A stretch of 39,084 nt of DNA, taken from DATGJX01 sp035279385. Lineage in GTDB: Bacteria > Vulcanimicrobiota > Vulcanimicrobiia > Vulcanimicrobiales > Vulcanimicrobiaceae. Location of the stretch: the NCBI GenBank assembly GCA_035279385.1, contig DATEHZ010000158.1, positions 1-39,084 of the forward strand, in the 5' to 3' direction. Every line of letters begins with the position of its first letter. Position 1 is the first letter of the stretch. The notes beneath the pieces were generated by a model. The model saw only the letters and a program-made list of their open reading frames with translations. It had not been told where the DNA came from and ran no database searches. Shown here one piece after another: positions 17,403-25,260 of this stretch. Position numbers and translations under genes: made by a program.

Positions 17403-19681
17403 GGAGTCGCCCCCGCCATCGTCTCGTCATGGTGAGCCATGCGGATATTTGTAATTTGTACCATCGCGCCTTCGGGGAAGCAGTTGGCCGGATCGTCCGG
17501 CAAGCCGTCGATGAGCGCCACGTAGCCGCGCGGCATAGTCGCGCGCACGTCGACGAGCAGATCGTGAATGAGCGTGCCGCCGCACTCCAGGTCGACGTAA
17601 TCCCCCGTCTTCAATCCAAGCGCAGCTGCGTCGTCTTGCGAAAGTGCCGCTTCGGGAAGCGGACGCAATTCCGCCAGCCGATCGTCATGCGCGCTCGTCC
17701 CGCCGCCCGAAAAGATCTTCGTCTGCAGCACGATCCGCAAGCCTTCGCCGCTTGGCGCAGTTGCGGCGATCCGCGCATACCGCTCGTCGCCGAACGTAAA
17801 CGTTTCCGGCTGCGCGGCCAGGCGTTTGATGACGCGCTCGTCGAGCTCTTCCGCCGACGGCAGCTCGACGCCCAGATGCCCTGCCAATCCGACGATCATC
17901 TCCAAATCGGCAAGCACGCCGTCCGGCGAGTTAAGCGACTTGGCCGCATTCACCGGCAGCACGTCGCCCGCGAGATTGGTCGTCGTGCCGGTTTTCTCGA
18001 ACGCCGCCCTCGCCGGCAGCACGAGCGTTGCGAGCTGCGCCGTCTCGGTCATGAACAGATCGCTCACGACCAAGAACGGCACCTTGGAGAGCGCCTCGCG
18101 CGCGAACGCTGCATCGGGATAGTGCAGCATCGGGTTCGCGCCGAAAATCGAGAGCACGGCCAGGTTGCCGTCGCGTGCGGCCGCGAGCATGGCGCTGGTA
18201 TCCATTGCGCCTGCCTGCGGCAGCATACCCATCACTTCCGCGCCGCGCGCGTTGGGCTGCTCGCCGGTGATGTACGTGAGTACCTGCGCACCCTGCGGCA
18301 TCGCTTCGATTGCCGCTTTGCCGAGCGACAGATCGACGCCGTCCCAAATCAGCGCAATCCGTTTTGCGTTTTGCGGCAGCGCTTTGACCGCATCGGCGAT
18401 ACTCGCAACGTCCCGGCACGGAATCGGCGGCGGATACGGTTCTTCGAAGGAGCCGACGCGGATGAGTTTCACGCGCTTCTGGAATGCGGCCTTGCGCACG
18501 CGCAGATCCATGATCGGCGCGCGCTCCGCCGGCGATTCACCGACGATGACGATCGCGTCCACGTTTTCCAGATCGACGAGTTTGCCGCTGCCGCGCCCGG
18601 GCGTCGCCTGCCGCTGACGGCCCGCGCGCCAGTCGAGGTTCTGCACGCCCTTCGCGCGATGCACGTGCGCGAGCAGATACGCCTCTTCATTCGTCAAGCG
18701 CCCCCCGCCGATCGCGCCGGCCGCGCTGGGGTTCGCCTTGACGGCTTCGTTGACGGCGGTCGCCCACAGCTGAAGCGCGTCGTCCCACCCGATCTGCACC
18801 CATTCGCCGTTCTGTTTATAGAGCGGCTGCGTGAGACGCGAGGTGTTGTCGTAGAAATTGATGTTATACCGTCCGCGATCGCACAGCCACCAATCCGAGA
18901 TGGCGTCGTCGTTCGTGACCGTCATCGTTCGCTGCGTTTTGCCGTGACGCACGTCGACGTGCATCTGGCAGCCGACCGAGCACTGCGTGCACGAGGTCGT
19001 CGTGCGGCGCAGATCCCACGGACGCGCCTTGAACCGGTACTGCTTGGACGTCAGCGCACCGACGGGACAGAGTTCGGTCACGTTGCCCGTGAAATTGTGA
19101 CGGTAGGCTTCGCCCGTCGCCGTCGCGATGATGTTCTTCACGCCGCGATCTTTGAGAATCAGCTGACGCTCGCCGACGATCATGTCGTCGAAGCGCACGC
19201 AGCGCTGGCAGACCACGCAGCGCTCTTCGTCCAGTACGATCGTGGGGCCGAGATCGACGGCTTTCGGTTTGGGCACCTTCGGATCGATGCTCGAAGAAAA
19301 GCCTTGTCCGTAGGCCATCGAGTAATCTTGCAGATCGCACTCGCCGCCCTTATCGCAAATCGGACAGTCCAGCGGGTGATTTTTGAGGTAGAACTCGAGC
19401 ACGGAACGGCGGCCTTCGCTGGCGTTCGCGCTCTGCGTGTGCACGACCATGCCGTCGGTCGCAACGGTGTTGCAGCCGATCTGCAGCTTCGGCATGCCTT
19501 CGACTTCCACGAGACAGATGCGGCAGAGTCCGGCCGGTCCCATCTTCGTGTGGTAGCAGTACACCGGGATCTCGCGCTTGATTTGCTTCGCCGCTTCAAC
19601 GAGCAGCGTGCCTTTGGGTACCTGCAGCTGCACGCCGTCGATGGTGAGCGTTACGAGATTTTCTTGCGCCGTATCGGCCAT
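17399..19681 (-). CDS. nuoG: NADH-quinone oxidoreductase subunit G
   Basis: 760 residues. The N-terminal [2Fe-2S] domain has CYHTKMGPAGLCRIC and a fourth Cys in LQIGCNTV. The His-Cys3 motif HPLDCPICDKGGECDLQ and the motif CVVCQRCVRFDDMIVG with ELCPVGAL follow. CTQCSVGC and a later Cys (WWLCDRGRY) would hold the additional N7-type cluster. The rest is a molybdopterin-oxidoreductase-like domain that in NuoG does not bind the cofactor. It forms the electron wire in the peripheral arm. Its ATG overlaps the nuoF TAA by one base (TAATG). Confidence 0.97.
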   Translation of the reverse strand: MADTAQENLVTLTIDGVQLQVPKGTLLVEAAKQIKREIPVYCYHTKMGPAGLCRICLVEVEGMPKLQIGCNTVATDGMVVHTQSANASEGRRSVLEFYLKNHPLDCPICDKGGECDLQDYSMAYGQGFSSSIDPKVPKPKAVDLGPTIVLDEERCVVCQRCVRFDDMIVGERQLILKDRGVKNIIATATGEAYRHNFTGNVTELCPVGALTSKQYRFKARPWDLRRTTTSCTQCSVGCQMHVDVRHGKTQRTMTVTNDDAISDWWLCDRGRYNINFYDNTSRLTQPLYKQNGEWVQIGWDDALQLWATAVNEAVKANPSAAGAIGGGRLTNEEAYLLAHVHRAKGVQNLDWRAGRQRQATPGRGSGKLVDLENVDAIVIVGESPAERAPIMDLRVRKAAFQKRVKLIRVGSFEEPYPPPIPCRDVASIADAVKALPQNAKRIALIWDGVDLSLGKAAIEAMPQGAQVLTYITGEQPNARGAEVMGMLPQAGAMDTSAMLAAARDGNLAVLSIFGANPMLHYPDAAFAREALSKVPFLVVSDLFMTETAQLATLVLPARAAFEKTGTTTNLAGDVLPVNAAKSLNSPDGVLADLEMIVGLAGHLGVELPSAEELDERVIKRLAAQPETFTFGDERYARIAATAPSGEGLRIVLQTKIFSGGGTSAHDDRLAELRPLPEAALSQDDAAALGLKTGDYVDLECGGTLIHDLLVDVRATMPRGYVALIDGLPDDPANCFPEGAMVQITNIRMAHHDETMAGATP

Positions 19682-20940
19682 TACGCGGATACCGTTTCTT
19701 TGATGACGCGCGCTTCGAATTGTTCGGGGAAGCGCTTGAGCACGGCGAGCAGGAACGGCTCGATGGAATCACCGAGCGGGCACAGATTGATGCCCGTGAT
19801 TTGATGGCCGACGCGGCGCAGCATCTCGATGTCGGACGGAACGCCGCGGTTCTCGACCAGGCGATGCAGCACGGTTTCGAGCCAATCGCCGCCCTCGCGG
19901 CACGGCGTGCACTGACCGCACGACTCGTGCGCGAAGAAGCGCACCATGTTGTGGGCCGCCTTCACGAAATCGGTGGTGTCGTCCATCACGACCATCGCAC
20001 CCGAGCCGAGCATCGTGCCCGCCTTTGCGAGCGATTCATAATCGTACGGCAGATCGAGGTGCTCCTCGAAGATGCACGCGGACGAACCGCCGCCGGGCTG
20101 AATCGCCATCAGTTTGCGTCCGGGACGCAAACCGCCCGCGATCTCGATCAGTTCGCGAACCGGCGTGCCCAGCGCCACTTCGTAGTTGCCGGGCTTCTGC
20201 ACGTGTCCGCTGATCGAAATGATCTTGTAGCCTTTGCTGCGCTCGGTGCCGACCGCCGCAAACCACTGCGCACCTTTCTCGAGAATCGGTACGAGATATG
20301 CGAGCGTCTCAACGTTGTTGACGACCGTCGGCATACCGTAGAGACCGGCGACCGCGGGAAACGGCGGTTTGAGGCGCGGCTCGCCGCGTTTGCCTTCGAG
20401 CGAGTTGAGCAGCGCGGTCTCCTCACCGCAAATATACGCGCCCGCGCCCCGATGGACGGTCACTTCCAAATCGTAGCCCGTGCCGAAGAGATTCTTGCCG
20501 ACGAAGCCGGCCTTGCGCGCCTGCTCGATGGTCTGGTTGAAAATCTCGGCGCCGCGGCGGAATTCGCCGCGTATATAGATGTAGGCGTGATGGGAGCCGA
20601 TGCCGTAGGCGCCGAGCAGAATTCCCTCGAGCACCAGGTGCGGCGCCTCCTCGAGCAACTGGTGGTCTTTGAACGTACCGGGCTCGGCTTCGTCGCAGTT
20701 GCAGACGAGATAACGCGGCCGGTCGTTGGCCGGCAGAAACGACCACTTGCGGCCTGTGGGAAACCCGGCGCCGCCGCGGCCCCGCAGTCCGGATTTATCC
20801 GCCGCTTCGAGCACGTCGGCGGGCTTCATCGCCTTGAACGCGCGCTCGAGCTGCTTGTAGCCGCCGCGCCGGCGGTAGACGTCGATGTCGCGCAGATTCG
20901 CCTCGCCGATTCCGGCGGTGAGCACTTTGGTGACGGGCAT
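19681..20940 (-). CDS. nuoF: NADH-quinone oxidoreductase subunit F
   Basis: 419 residues. NADH/FMN-binding signatures: GLRGRGGAGFPTGRKWSF (about residues 51-68) and the FMN-binding stretch GAGAYICGEETALLNSLEGK (about 170-190). The [4Fe-4S] N3 ligands are in ESCGQCTPCREG plus the Cys of NLCPLGDS near the end. It oxidises NADH at the tip of complex I. The start is ATG 20938-20940 (MPVTKVLTAGIGEANLRDID), overlapping the nuoE TAA by one base; the frame extends upstream but only inside nuoE. Confidence 0.98.
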   Translation of the reverse strand: MPVTKVLTAGIGEANLRDIDVYRRRGGYKQLERAFKAMKPADVLEAADKSGLRGRGGAGFPTGRKWSFLPANDRPRYLVCNCDEAEPGTFKDHQLLEEAPHLVLEGILLGAYGIGSHHAYIYIRGEFRRGAEIFNQTIEQARKAGFVGKNLFGTGYDLEVTVHRGAGAYICGEETALLNSLEGKRGEPRLKPPFPAVAGLYGMPTVVNNVETLAYLVPILEKGAQWFAAVGTERSKGYKIISISGHVQKPGNYEVALGTPVRELIEIAGGLRPGRKLMAIQPGGGSSACIFEEHLDLPYDYESLAKAGTMLGSGAMVVMDDTTDFVKAAHNMVRFFAHESCGQCTPCREGGDWLETVLHRLVENRGVPSDIEMLRRVGHQITGINLCPLGDSIEPFLLAVLKRFPEQFEARVIKETVSA

Positions 20941-21704
20941 TACTGGAGATCCTCGTGTTCGAGCACGGTCGTAATCGCCGGCTCGACATTGGCGAGACGT
21001 TCTTTCGTGCGGCCTTGGAAGCGCGGCTGCTGCGCCAGGATTCGATCGATCATGATGACGCCGTCCTTGTCGACGCCCGAACCGTTGTTGGGATTCGGCT
21101 GATCCACCGCGCCGATCGATTTGCCGCCGTGCGAAACTTGCGTATCCTGCACCACTTTCCAGGTGCGCTCGGGTGCCTCGGTCTGCACCATCGGCGCAGT
21201 GGAGTACGTGCCCGCGCGCATCGCGTCCAGCATTTCGTCGATCATCTGCGGCGTGAGATCGTAGACGAATTCGAGATTGACCTGCATGCACGTCGCGCGA
21301 TCGCACGCGGCCAGACACTCGACCTCTTCATACGAGAAGACGCCGTCGTCGGTGGTCTGCAGATGACCGATGCCGAGTTTCTCGCGGAAGTACGCCATGA
21401 TGTCTTCCGCACCGTTGATGGAGCACGCAAGTCCGCGGCAAACCTGCAGCACGTACTTGCCGACCGGCTTGCGGAAGAATAGCGTATAGAACGACACCGT
21501 AGACTCGACGACCGCGGGCGTGAGATCGAGCATTTCCGCAACCGCGCGCTGCGCCTGCGGGCTCGCATACCCCTCATGCGATTGGAAGAGATGAATCAGC
21601 GGAAGCAGCGCCGAGCGCGAATACTCGTAACGCCCGATGATCTCTTCACACTGCGGACGCAGCCGTTCGAGCAGGGCCGGAAACTCTTGCGCGCGCGCGC
21701 TCAT
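20940..21704 (-). CDS. nuoE: NADH-quinone oxidoreductase subunit E with long C-terminal extension
   Basis: 254 residues, roughly 90 more than typical NuoE. The core (about residues 1-165) is a thioredoxin-like [2Fe-2S] protein: ligands CRGLAC (CX4C) and CLAAC (CX3C), preceded by VVESTVSFYTLF. After MIDEMLDAMRAGTY a hydrophilic extension follows, with no recognised domain, ending in VLEHEDLQ. NuoE holds cluster N1a beside NuoF. The ATG overlaps the nuoD stop as ATGA on the other side. I saw no frameshift or fusion sign, so the extension appears to be a genuine part of the protein. Confidence 0.96.
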   Translation of the reverse strand: MSARAQEFPALLERLRPQCEEIIGRYEYSRSALLPLIHLFQSHEGYASPQAQRAVAEMLDLTPAVVESTVSFYTLFFRKPVGKYVLQVCRGLACSINGAEDIMAYFREKLGIGHLQTTDDGVFSYEEVECLAACDRATCMQVNLEFVYDLTPQMIDEMLDAMRAGTYSTAPMVQTEAPERTWKVVQDTQVSHGGKSIGAVDQPNPNNGSGVDKDGVIMIDRILAQQPRFQGRTKERLANVEPAITTVLEHEDLQ

Positions 21705-22924
21705 CGGTCGACCTCGCCGAAGACGGGGTCGAGCGAGCCGATCATGACGACCAAGTCCGCGATGAGATTGCCCGGCGCCATGCCTTTTAACGCTTGCAGG
21801 TTATACATCGACGGCGGGCGCGTGCGCACGCGGTACGGACGGTTTCCGCCGTCGGAGACAATGTAGTACGCCAGTTCGCCGCGCGGGCTCTCCGTCGCTT
21901 GATACACGTCGCCCGGCGGAACGCGGAAGCCCTCGGTCATGTACTTGAAGTGGTGGATGAGCGCTTCCATCGAAAGCGCGATAGTTTCTTTGGGCGGCGG
22001 CGCGACCTTCGTATCGTCGATCATCACCGGTCCGCCGGTTTTGACGATTCTGTCGCGCACCTGCTTGATGATGCGAAGCGACTCGTCCATCTCGTCCAGA
22101 CGCACCAAGAAGCGCGCGTACGAATCGCCTTCTTCGCGCGTCGGCACGTCGAATTGGAACTGCTCGTAGCCGGAGTACGGATAGGCTTTGCGCACGTCGT
22201 ACGCAACGCCGCTCGCGCGCAGGCTCGGACCCGTAACGTTCCACTGCACCGCTTCTTCCGGCGTCATGATGCCGACGTCGATCATGCGGTCCTGCAGAAT
22301 CGGATTCGCCTGCAGGAGCGCGCGCAGATCGCGCATGCGGCCGGGCAATTTCCCGATAAACGCATCCAGGCGTTCGAGGTAGCCGTCCGGCAAATCGCCG
22401 TTCACGCCGCCCACGCGAATGTAGTTCGGATGCATGCGCGCGCCGCCGCTGGCTTCTTGCATGTCCAGAATGTTCTCGCGCAGATCGAACGTGTAGAAAA
22501 ACACCGAGAGCGCGCCGAGGTCGATGCCGCCCGTGCCCAACCACACGCAGTGCGACGCGATGCGCGTGAGCTCGGCGTTCAGCACGCGAATCAGCTGCGC
22601 GCGCTCGGGAATCTGATCGGTGATGCCGAGCAGTTTCTCGACGGCCAGCGCGTAGCAGAACGCGTTGTTGCTGGGCGCGAGATAATCCATGCGCTCGACG
22701 TTGGTCTGCGCGGTCGACCAGAACTGGCCTTCGCAGTTCTTTTCGATGCCGGTGTGCAGATAGCCGATCTCCGGCTCGGCTTTGACGATGCTCTCGCCTT
22801 CGATCTCCAGCATGATCTGCAGCACGCCGTGCGTGGACGGATGCTGCGGTCCCATCGAAAGAACCATGGCATTTCCGTCTTTGGAGATGACTTCCGGCGT
22901 CAGCGGTGTTGCGGAAATGCTCAT
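21701..22924 (-). CDS. nuoD: NADH-quinone oxidoreductase subunit D
   Basis: 407 residues, [NiFe]-hydrogenase-large-subunit-like 49-kDa subunit that forms the quinone-binding site with NuoB. Signatures: SMGPQHPSTHGVLQI (about residues 24-38), EPEIGYLHTGIEKNCE (about 51-66) and the C-terminal DLVVMIGSLDPVFGEVDR, which ends the protein as expected. The start ATG (22922-22924) is placed immediately after repeat copy 3, whose GGAG at 22936-22939 lies 11 nt upstream. It ends in an ATGA overlap with nuoE. Confidence 0.98.
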   Translation of the reverse strand: MSISATPLTPEVISKDGNAMVLSMGPQHPSTHGVLQIMLEIEGESIVKAEPEIGYLHTGIEKNCEGQFWSTAQTNVERMDYLAPSNNAFCYALAVEKLLGITDQIPERAQLIRVLNAELTRIASHCVWLGTGGIDLGALSVFFYTFDLRENILDMQEASGGARMHPNYIRVGGVNGDLPDGYLERLDAFIGKLPGRMRDLRALLQANPILQDRMIDVGIMTPEEAVQWNVTGPSLRASGVAYDVRKAYPYSGYEQFQFDVPTREEGDSYARFLVRLDEMDESLRIIKQVRDRIVKTGGPVMIDDTKVAPPPKETIALSMEALIHHFKYMTEGFRVPPGDVYQATESPRGELAYYIVSDGGNRPYRVRTRPPSMYNLQALKGMAPGNLIADLVVMIGSLDPVFGEVDR

Positions 22925-23030
22925 TTTGAAAGGCGCTCCGTCCTAGACTCCGCGCCCCCCACTTCGTGGGGCCCCCACGATCTCAAGGCGCCTGAAGATG
23001 CTGCCACTACGAATCCTCCCCGTGGGCGCC
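22925..23030 (-). repeat. nuo intergenic structured repeat, copy 3 (nuoC/nuoD spacer)
   Basis: 106 bp sharing TTTGAAAGGCGCTCCGTCCT, AGACTCCGCGCCCCCC, GGCCCCCACGA and CCTCCCCGTGGGCGCC (plus strand) with copies 1 and 2. The central hairpin is CCCCAC/GTGGGG with loop TTC. The last codons of nuoC (encoding about GAHGEDS) lie within one end of this copy. Confidence 0.87.
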
Positions 23031-23630
23031 TGGCGCATTGGATCTTGCTTTTGCGATCTGTTTTTGCAGCGCTTCGAGCGTGCGGCCCGACGGCGGCGTG
23101 CCGGCGTTGACGTTGGTCTTGAGCGCGAACGCGGGACGCGGCGAACGTTCGCGCGCGGGTCCGCGCATCGGGTAATCTTTTCGCAGCGGATAGCCTTCCC
23201 AGTCGTTCGGCATTTGAATGCGCCGCATGTCGGGGTGACCGTCGAACGTGATGCCAAAGAGATCGTAGACCTCGCGTTCGGCCCAATCCGCCGATTTCCA
23301 CAGATCGGTCGCGGTGGGCAGCGTCGTTTTATCGGCGGGGACGCCGCACAACAGCCGCAGGCGCTGCGGCGTGCCGACTTCGCTCACGCTCGCTTTGCGC
23401 AGGGGCATCTTCAGCAGGTGATACACGACGTCGAAACGCGGCGTACGCTGCGGATAATCGGCGGCGCCGAGGTCCAGCAGCATTGTATAGCCTTCGGCTT
23501 TGAGCTCCGCCAGGCGGTCGTGCACGCGTTCGGGTTCGACGCGTTCGACGATCGCATCGTCGATCTCCGGACGCACGGCGGTCGGGTCAATCGCGCCGCC
23601 GAGAAGCGGCGGTGATTGCGTACTAGGCAT
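23007..23630 (-). CDS. nuoC: NADH-quinone oxidoreductase subunit C
   Basis: 207 residues, a stand-alone 30-kDa subunit (not fused to NuoD). Signature ADWAEREVYDLFGITFDGHP, then RRIQMPNDWEGYPLRKDYP, about residues 115-155, is exactly that of the family. The N-terminal ~35 residues are variable. The C-terminal end (NAPGAHGEDS) runs into repeat copy 3. It lies 22 nt from nuoB, and in complex I it binds the NuoB/D side of the quinone module. Confidence 0.97.
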   Translation of the reverse strand: MPSTQSPPLLGGAIDPTAVRPEIDDAIVERVEPERVHDRLAELKAEGYTMLLDLGAADYPQRTPRFDVVYHLLKMPLRKASVSEVGTPQRLRLLCGVPADKTTLPTATDLWKSADWAEREVYDLFGITFDGHPDMRRIQMPNDWEGYPLRKDYPMRGPARERSPRPAFALKTNVNAGTPPSGRTLEALQKQIAKARSNAPGAHGEDS

Positions 23631-23652
23631 CTATAAACTCGCTTGTTCTTCT

Positions 23653-24132
23653 TTATGCTCGCGCGAGAAGGCCGCCGCGGCCGCCTTCGCGGATCTGCTG
23701 TTGAATCAGGTTGACGGCGTAGAGCAAACCGTCGGGCGTGGGCGGACAACCGGGAACGTACACGTCCACCGGAATGATGGTGTCGACACCCTGCACGACT
23801 GCGTAATTATCGAAGACGCCGCCCGAACTCGCGCACGCGCCCATCGAAATGACCCATTTGGGATCGGCCATCTGATCGTAGAGCCGTTTGACGACCGGGC
23901 CCATCTTCTGCGCAACGCGTCCCGAGACGATCATCAGATCGGCCTGACGCGGAGACGGACGGAAGACTTCGGAGCCCAGCCGCGCGATGTCGTACTCCGA
24001 GGACGTCACCGACATCATCTCGATCGCGCAGCACGCCAGCCCCATCGTGAGCGGCCACACGCTGGAGCTCTGGGCCCAGCGCGCGACGTCGTCGAGTTTG
24101 GCGAGGAAGAATTGCCCCGGCCCTATCTCCAT
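23653..24132 (-). CDS. nuoB: NADH-quinone oxidoreductase subunit B
   Basis: 159 residues. All four ligands of cluster N2 are seen: the adjacent pair Cys34-Cys35 (GLACCAIEMMS), Cys100 (SMGACASSGG) and Cys129 (YVPGCPPTPDGL). This is the last iron-sulfur subunit before quinone. The ATG (24130-24132) is separated from nuoA by a 115-nt gap that contains the diverged fourth repeat copy. No strong ribosome site is seen; GGAT lies inside the repeat. Confidence 0.98.
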   Translation of the reverse strand: MEIGPGQFFLAKLDDVARWAQSSSVWPLTMGLACCAIEMMSVTSSEYDIARLGSEVFRPSPRQADLMIVSGRVAQKMGPVVKRLYDQMADPKWVISMGACASSGGVFDNYAVVQGVDTIIPVDVYVPGCPPTPDGLLYAVNLIQQQIREGGRGGLLARA

Positions 24133-24134
24133 GG

Positions 24135-24219
24135 ATTTACCCGGCGCATCCGCGCTACGCGCTGCGCGCCCCCCGTCGGCAGAGCCGCCGGGGTCCCCCG
24201 GCCTTCGGCCCCCAGTGGC
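24135..24219 (-). repeat. Diverged fourth copy of the nuo intergenic repeat (nuoA/nuoB spacer)
   Basis: Shares GGCGCATCC, GCGCGCCCCCC and the run GGCCCCCAGTGG with the other copies on the plus strand. The hairpin in the same place is CCCCGTCGGC/GCCGCCGGGG around AGA, nine pairs with one mismatch. The outer half seen in copies 1-3 (with GAATTCATGG and GTGGGCGCC) is not recognisable. The borders are approximate. Confidence 0.6.
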
Positions 24220-24247
24220 AACACGTTAGAAGTGAATAACAGGTATT

Positions 24248-24601
24248 TTATCTCCATTCAAAACCGCGTTTTTTCCAAACGTACGCGTACCCGATCGCGA
24301 GTACGACGACGAAGACGATCATTTCGAGCAGCCCGAATACGCGCAGCGCGTGCATTTGAACGGCCCACGGATAGAACGAGGCAGCCTCGACGTCGAGCAC
24401 GACGAAGAGCATCGCAATGAGGTAAAACTTCACGGGAAAGCGGCCGGCCACGCTCGAGGTCGGCTCGACGCCGCACTCGTAGGCCTGCTCTTTCTCCGGA
24501 TTCGGCTTGCGCTGCGCCAAAAGGCCGGGCAACGCGCTAAAGCCGAGGGCCGCCACGAACGCGACGGCCACGAATATTGCTACGGGACCATAGGGAGTCA
24601 T
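24248..24601 (-). CDS. nuoA: NADH-quinone oxidoreductase subunit A
   Basis: 117 residues with three hydrophobic segments. Signatures: NPEKEQAYECGVEPTSS followed by RFPVKFYLIAMLFVVLDVEA, with the conserved Cys on the Q-module-facing loop and the Glu in the second helix. First gene of the nuo operon. The start is ATG 24599-24601. There is no ribosome site in the bases just upstream: they are occupied by a Rex-type palindrome (24602-24625), so the message may start at or very near the ATG (leaderless), which is inference. Confidence 0.97.
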   Translation of the reverse strand: MTPYGPVAIFVAVAFVAALGFSALPGLLAQRKPNPEKEQAYECGVEPTSSVAGRFPVKFYLIAMLFVVLDVEAASFYPWAVQMHALRVFGLLEMIVFVVVLAIGYAYVWKKRGFEWR

Positions 24602-24604
24602 CGC

Positions 24605-24622
24605 TTGTGAAATTTTTCACAA
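24605..24622. promoter_or_regulatory. Rex operator (NADH/NAD+-sensing repressor site) in front of nuoA
   Basis: The 18-bp sequence TTGTGAAATTTTTCACAA matches the published Rex consensus TTGTGAA-N4-TTCACAA and is the core of a longer perfect 11-bp inverted repeat (CGCTTGTGAAA, TT, TTTCACAAGCG; 24602-24625). It ends 3 nt before the nuoA ATG. Rex represses respiratory genes, including nuo in Streptomyces, and releases the DNA when NADH rises. The Rex gene itself is not in the window. Confidence 0.87.
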
Positions 24623-24633
24623 GCGTTAACGAA

Positions 24634-24696
24634 CCCCTACTCGCGCAAGGGAGCCCCAGGGTGCTACTTAGGTGGCACGGAAACGCGCGAGTGGGG
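24634..24696 (+). ncRNA. Candidate structured leader between nuoA and the lipoprotein gene
   Basis: An outer stem pairs CCCC (bulged T) ACTCGCGC at 24634-24646 with GCGCGAGTGGGG at 24685-24696. An inner stem pairs GTGCTAC (24661-24667) with GTGGCAC (24672-24678), seven pairs with one G-U, around a TTAG loop. The unpaired strands are AAGGGAGCCCCAGG and GGAAAC. It lies 28 nt before the lipoprotein ATG. It does not match any riboswitch class I recognise; the strand is uncertain and the structure could be a DNA-level element. Confidence 0.35.
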
Positions 24697-24724
24697 CGCA
24701 GCGTTGATCGCGAAGGAAGCAATC

Positions 24725-25186
24725 ATGCGGAAATTGTGGGTTCTGGGTTTCGTCTTCTTGCTCAGCCTGGGCGCCAACGGCGGCGGCTGCAGCAATCCCA
24801 ATGCCGTCGGCGTGCAGCAGTACGGCACGATCGTCGGGCGCATTCTCGACGCGACCAACAATCGGCCGGTCGGGAACGTCCTGGTCTCGGTCGGCTCCGT
24901 CTACACGGCGTATTCCGATCCGAACGGCGCCTTCACGCTCTCGAACATCCCGATCGGACACCAGCAGGTCACTGCAAGCGCCCCCGGATACGAGCGCAAC
25001 GGCGCGAGTGCTGCCGTGCATGAAAACAAGACGACCGACGTCGGATATCTGCGAATCATGCCGCTGACGGGCGGTCCCACGGCACCGCCGCCGGCAACGC
25101 CGACGCCGACGGCCGGCCCCGCGACGCCGATCCCGGCGGAGACTCCGACGCCGAACGCAACCGCTTCGGCCGGCGCAGAGCAGTAA
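24725..25186 (+). CDS. Predicted lipoprotein with carboxypeptidase-regulatory-like domain (153 aa)
   Basis: I start at the ATG 24725 because AAGGA lies 8 nt upstream and the signal sequence is clean (MRKLWVLGFVFLLSLGANGG, then Cys22). The lipobox (GGGC) is atypical because a Leu is missing at -3, so lipidation is likely, not certain. Residues about 35-95 are a prealbumin-like beta domain of the carboxypeptidase regulatory family: GTIVGRILDATNNRPVGNVL, DPNGAFTLSNIPIGHQQV, SAPGYE. Residues about 110-150 are Pro/Thr-rich (PTAPPPATPTPTAGP), typical of a wall- or envelope-spanning linker. Its function is unknown. It diverges from nuoA, so it may share the Rex operator region, and it heads the plus-strand group with the channel and cyclase genes. 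Confidence 0.8.
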   Translation: MRKLWVLGFVFLLSLGANGGGCSNPNAVGVQQYGTIVGRILDATNNRPVGNVLVSVGSVYTAYSDPNGAFTLSNIPIGHQQVTASAPGYERNGASAAVHENKTTDVGYLRIMPLTGGPTAPPPATPTPTAGPATPIPAETPTPNATASAGAEQ

Positions 25187-25260
25187 GCGCGCAAGACCTC
25201 GCGGCCGCGGCAGGCGGCCTGTTCATCGTCGCGCTGACGCTGCGCGACGTATTTCAGGTC

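Noticed and set aside
17429..19804. 791-codon plus-strand open frame
   Set aside because: Exactly antisense to nuoG, whose Fe-S motifs and start/stop overlaps are clear; the plus-strand product has no plausible domains.
11251..23030. CRISPR array made of the repeats
   Set aside because: The copies are ~110 bp, 4-7 kb apart for most, and lie in operon spacers, not in a regular repeat-spacer pattern.
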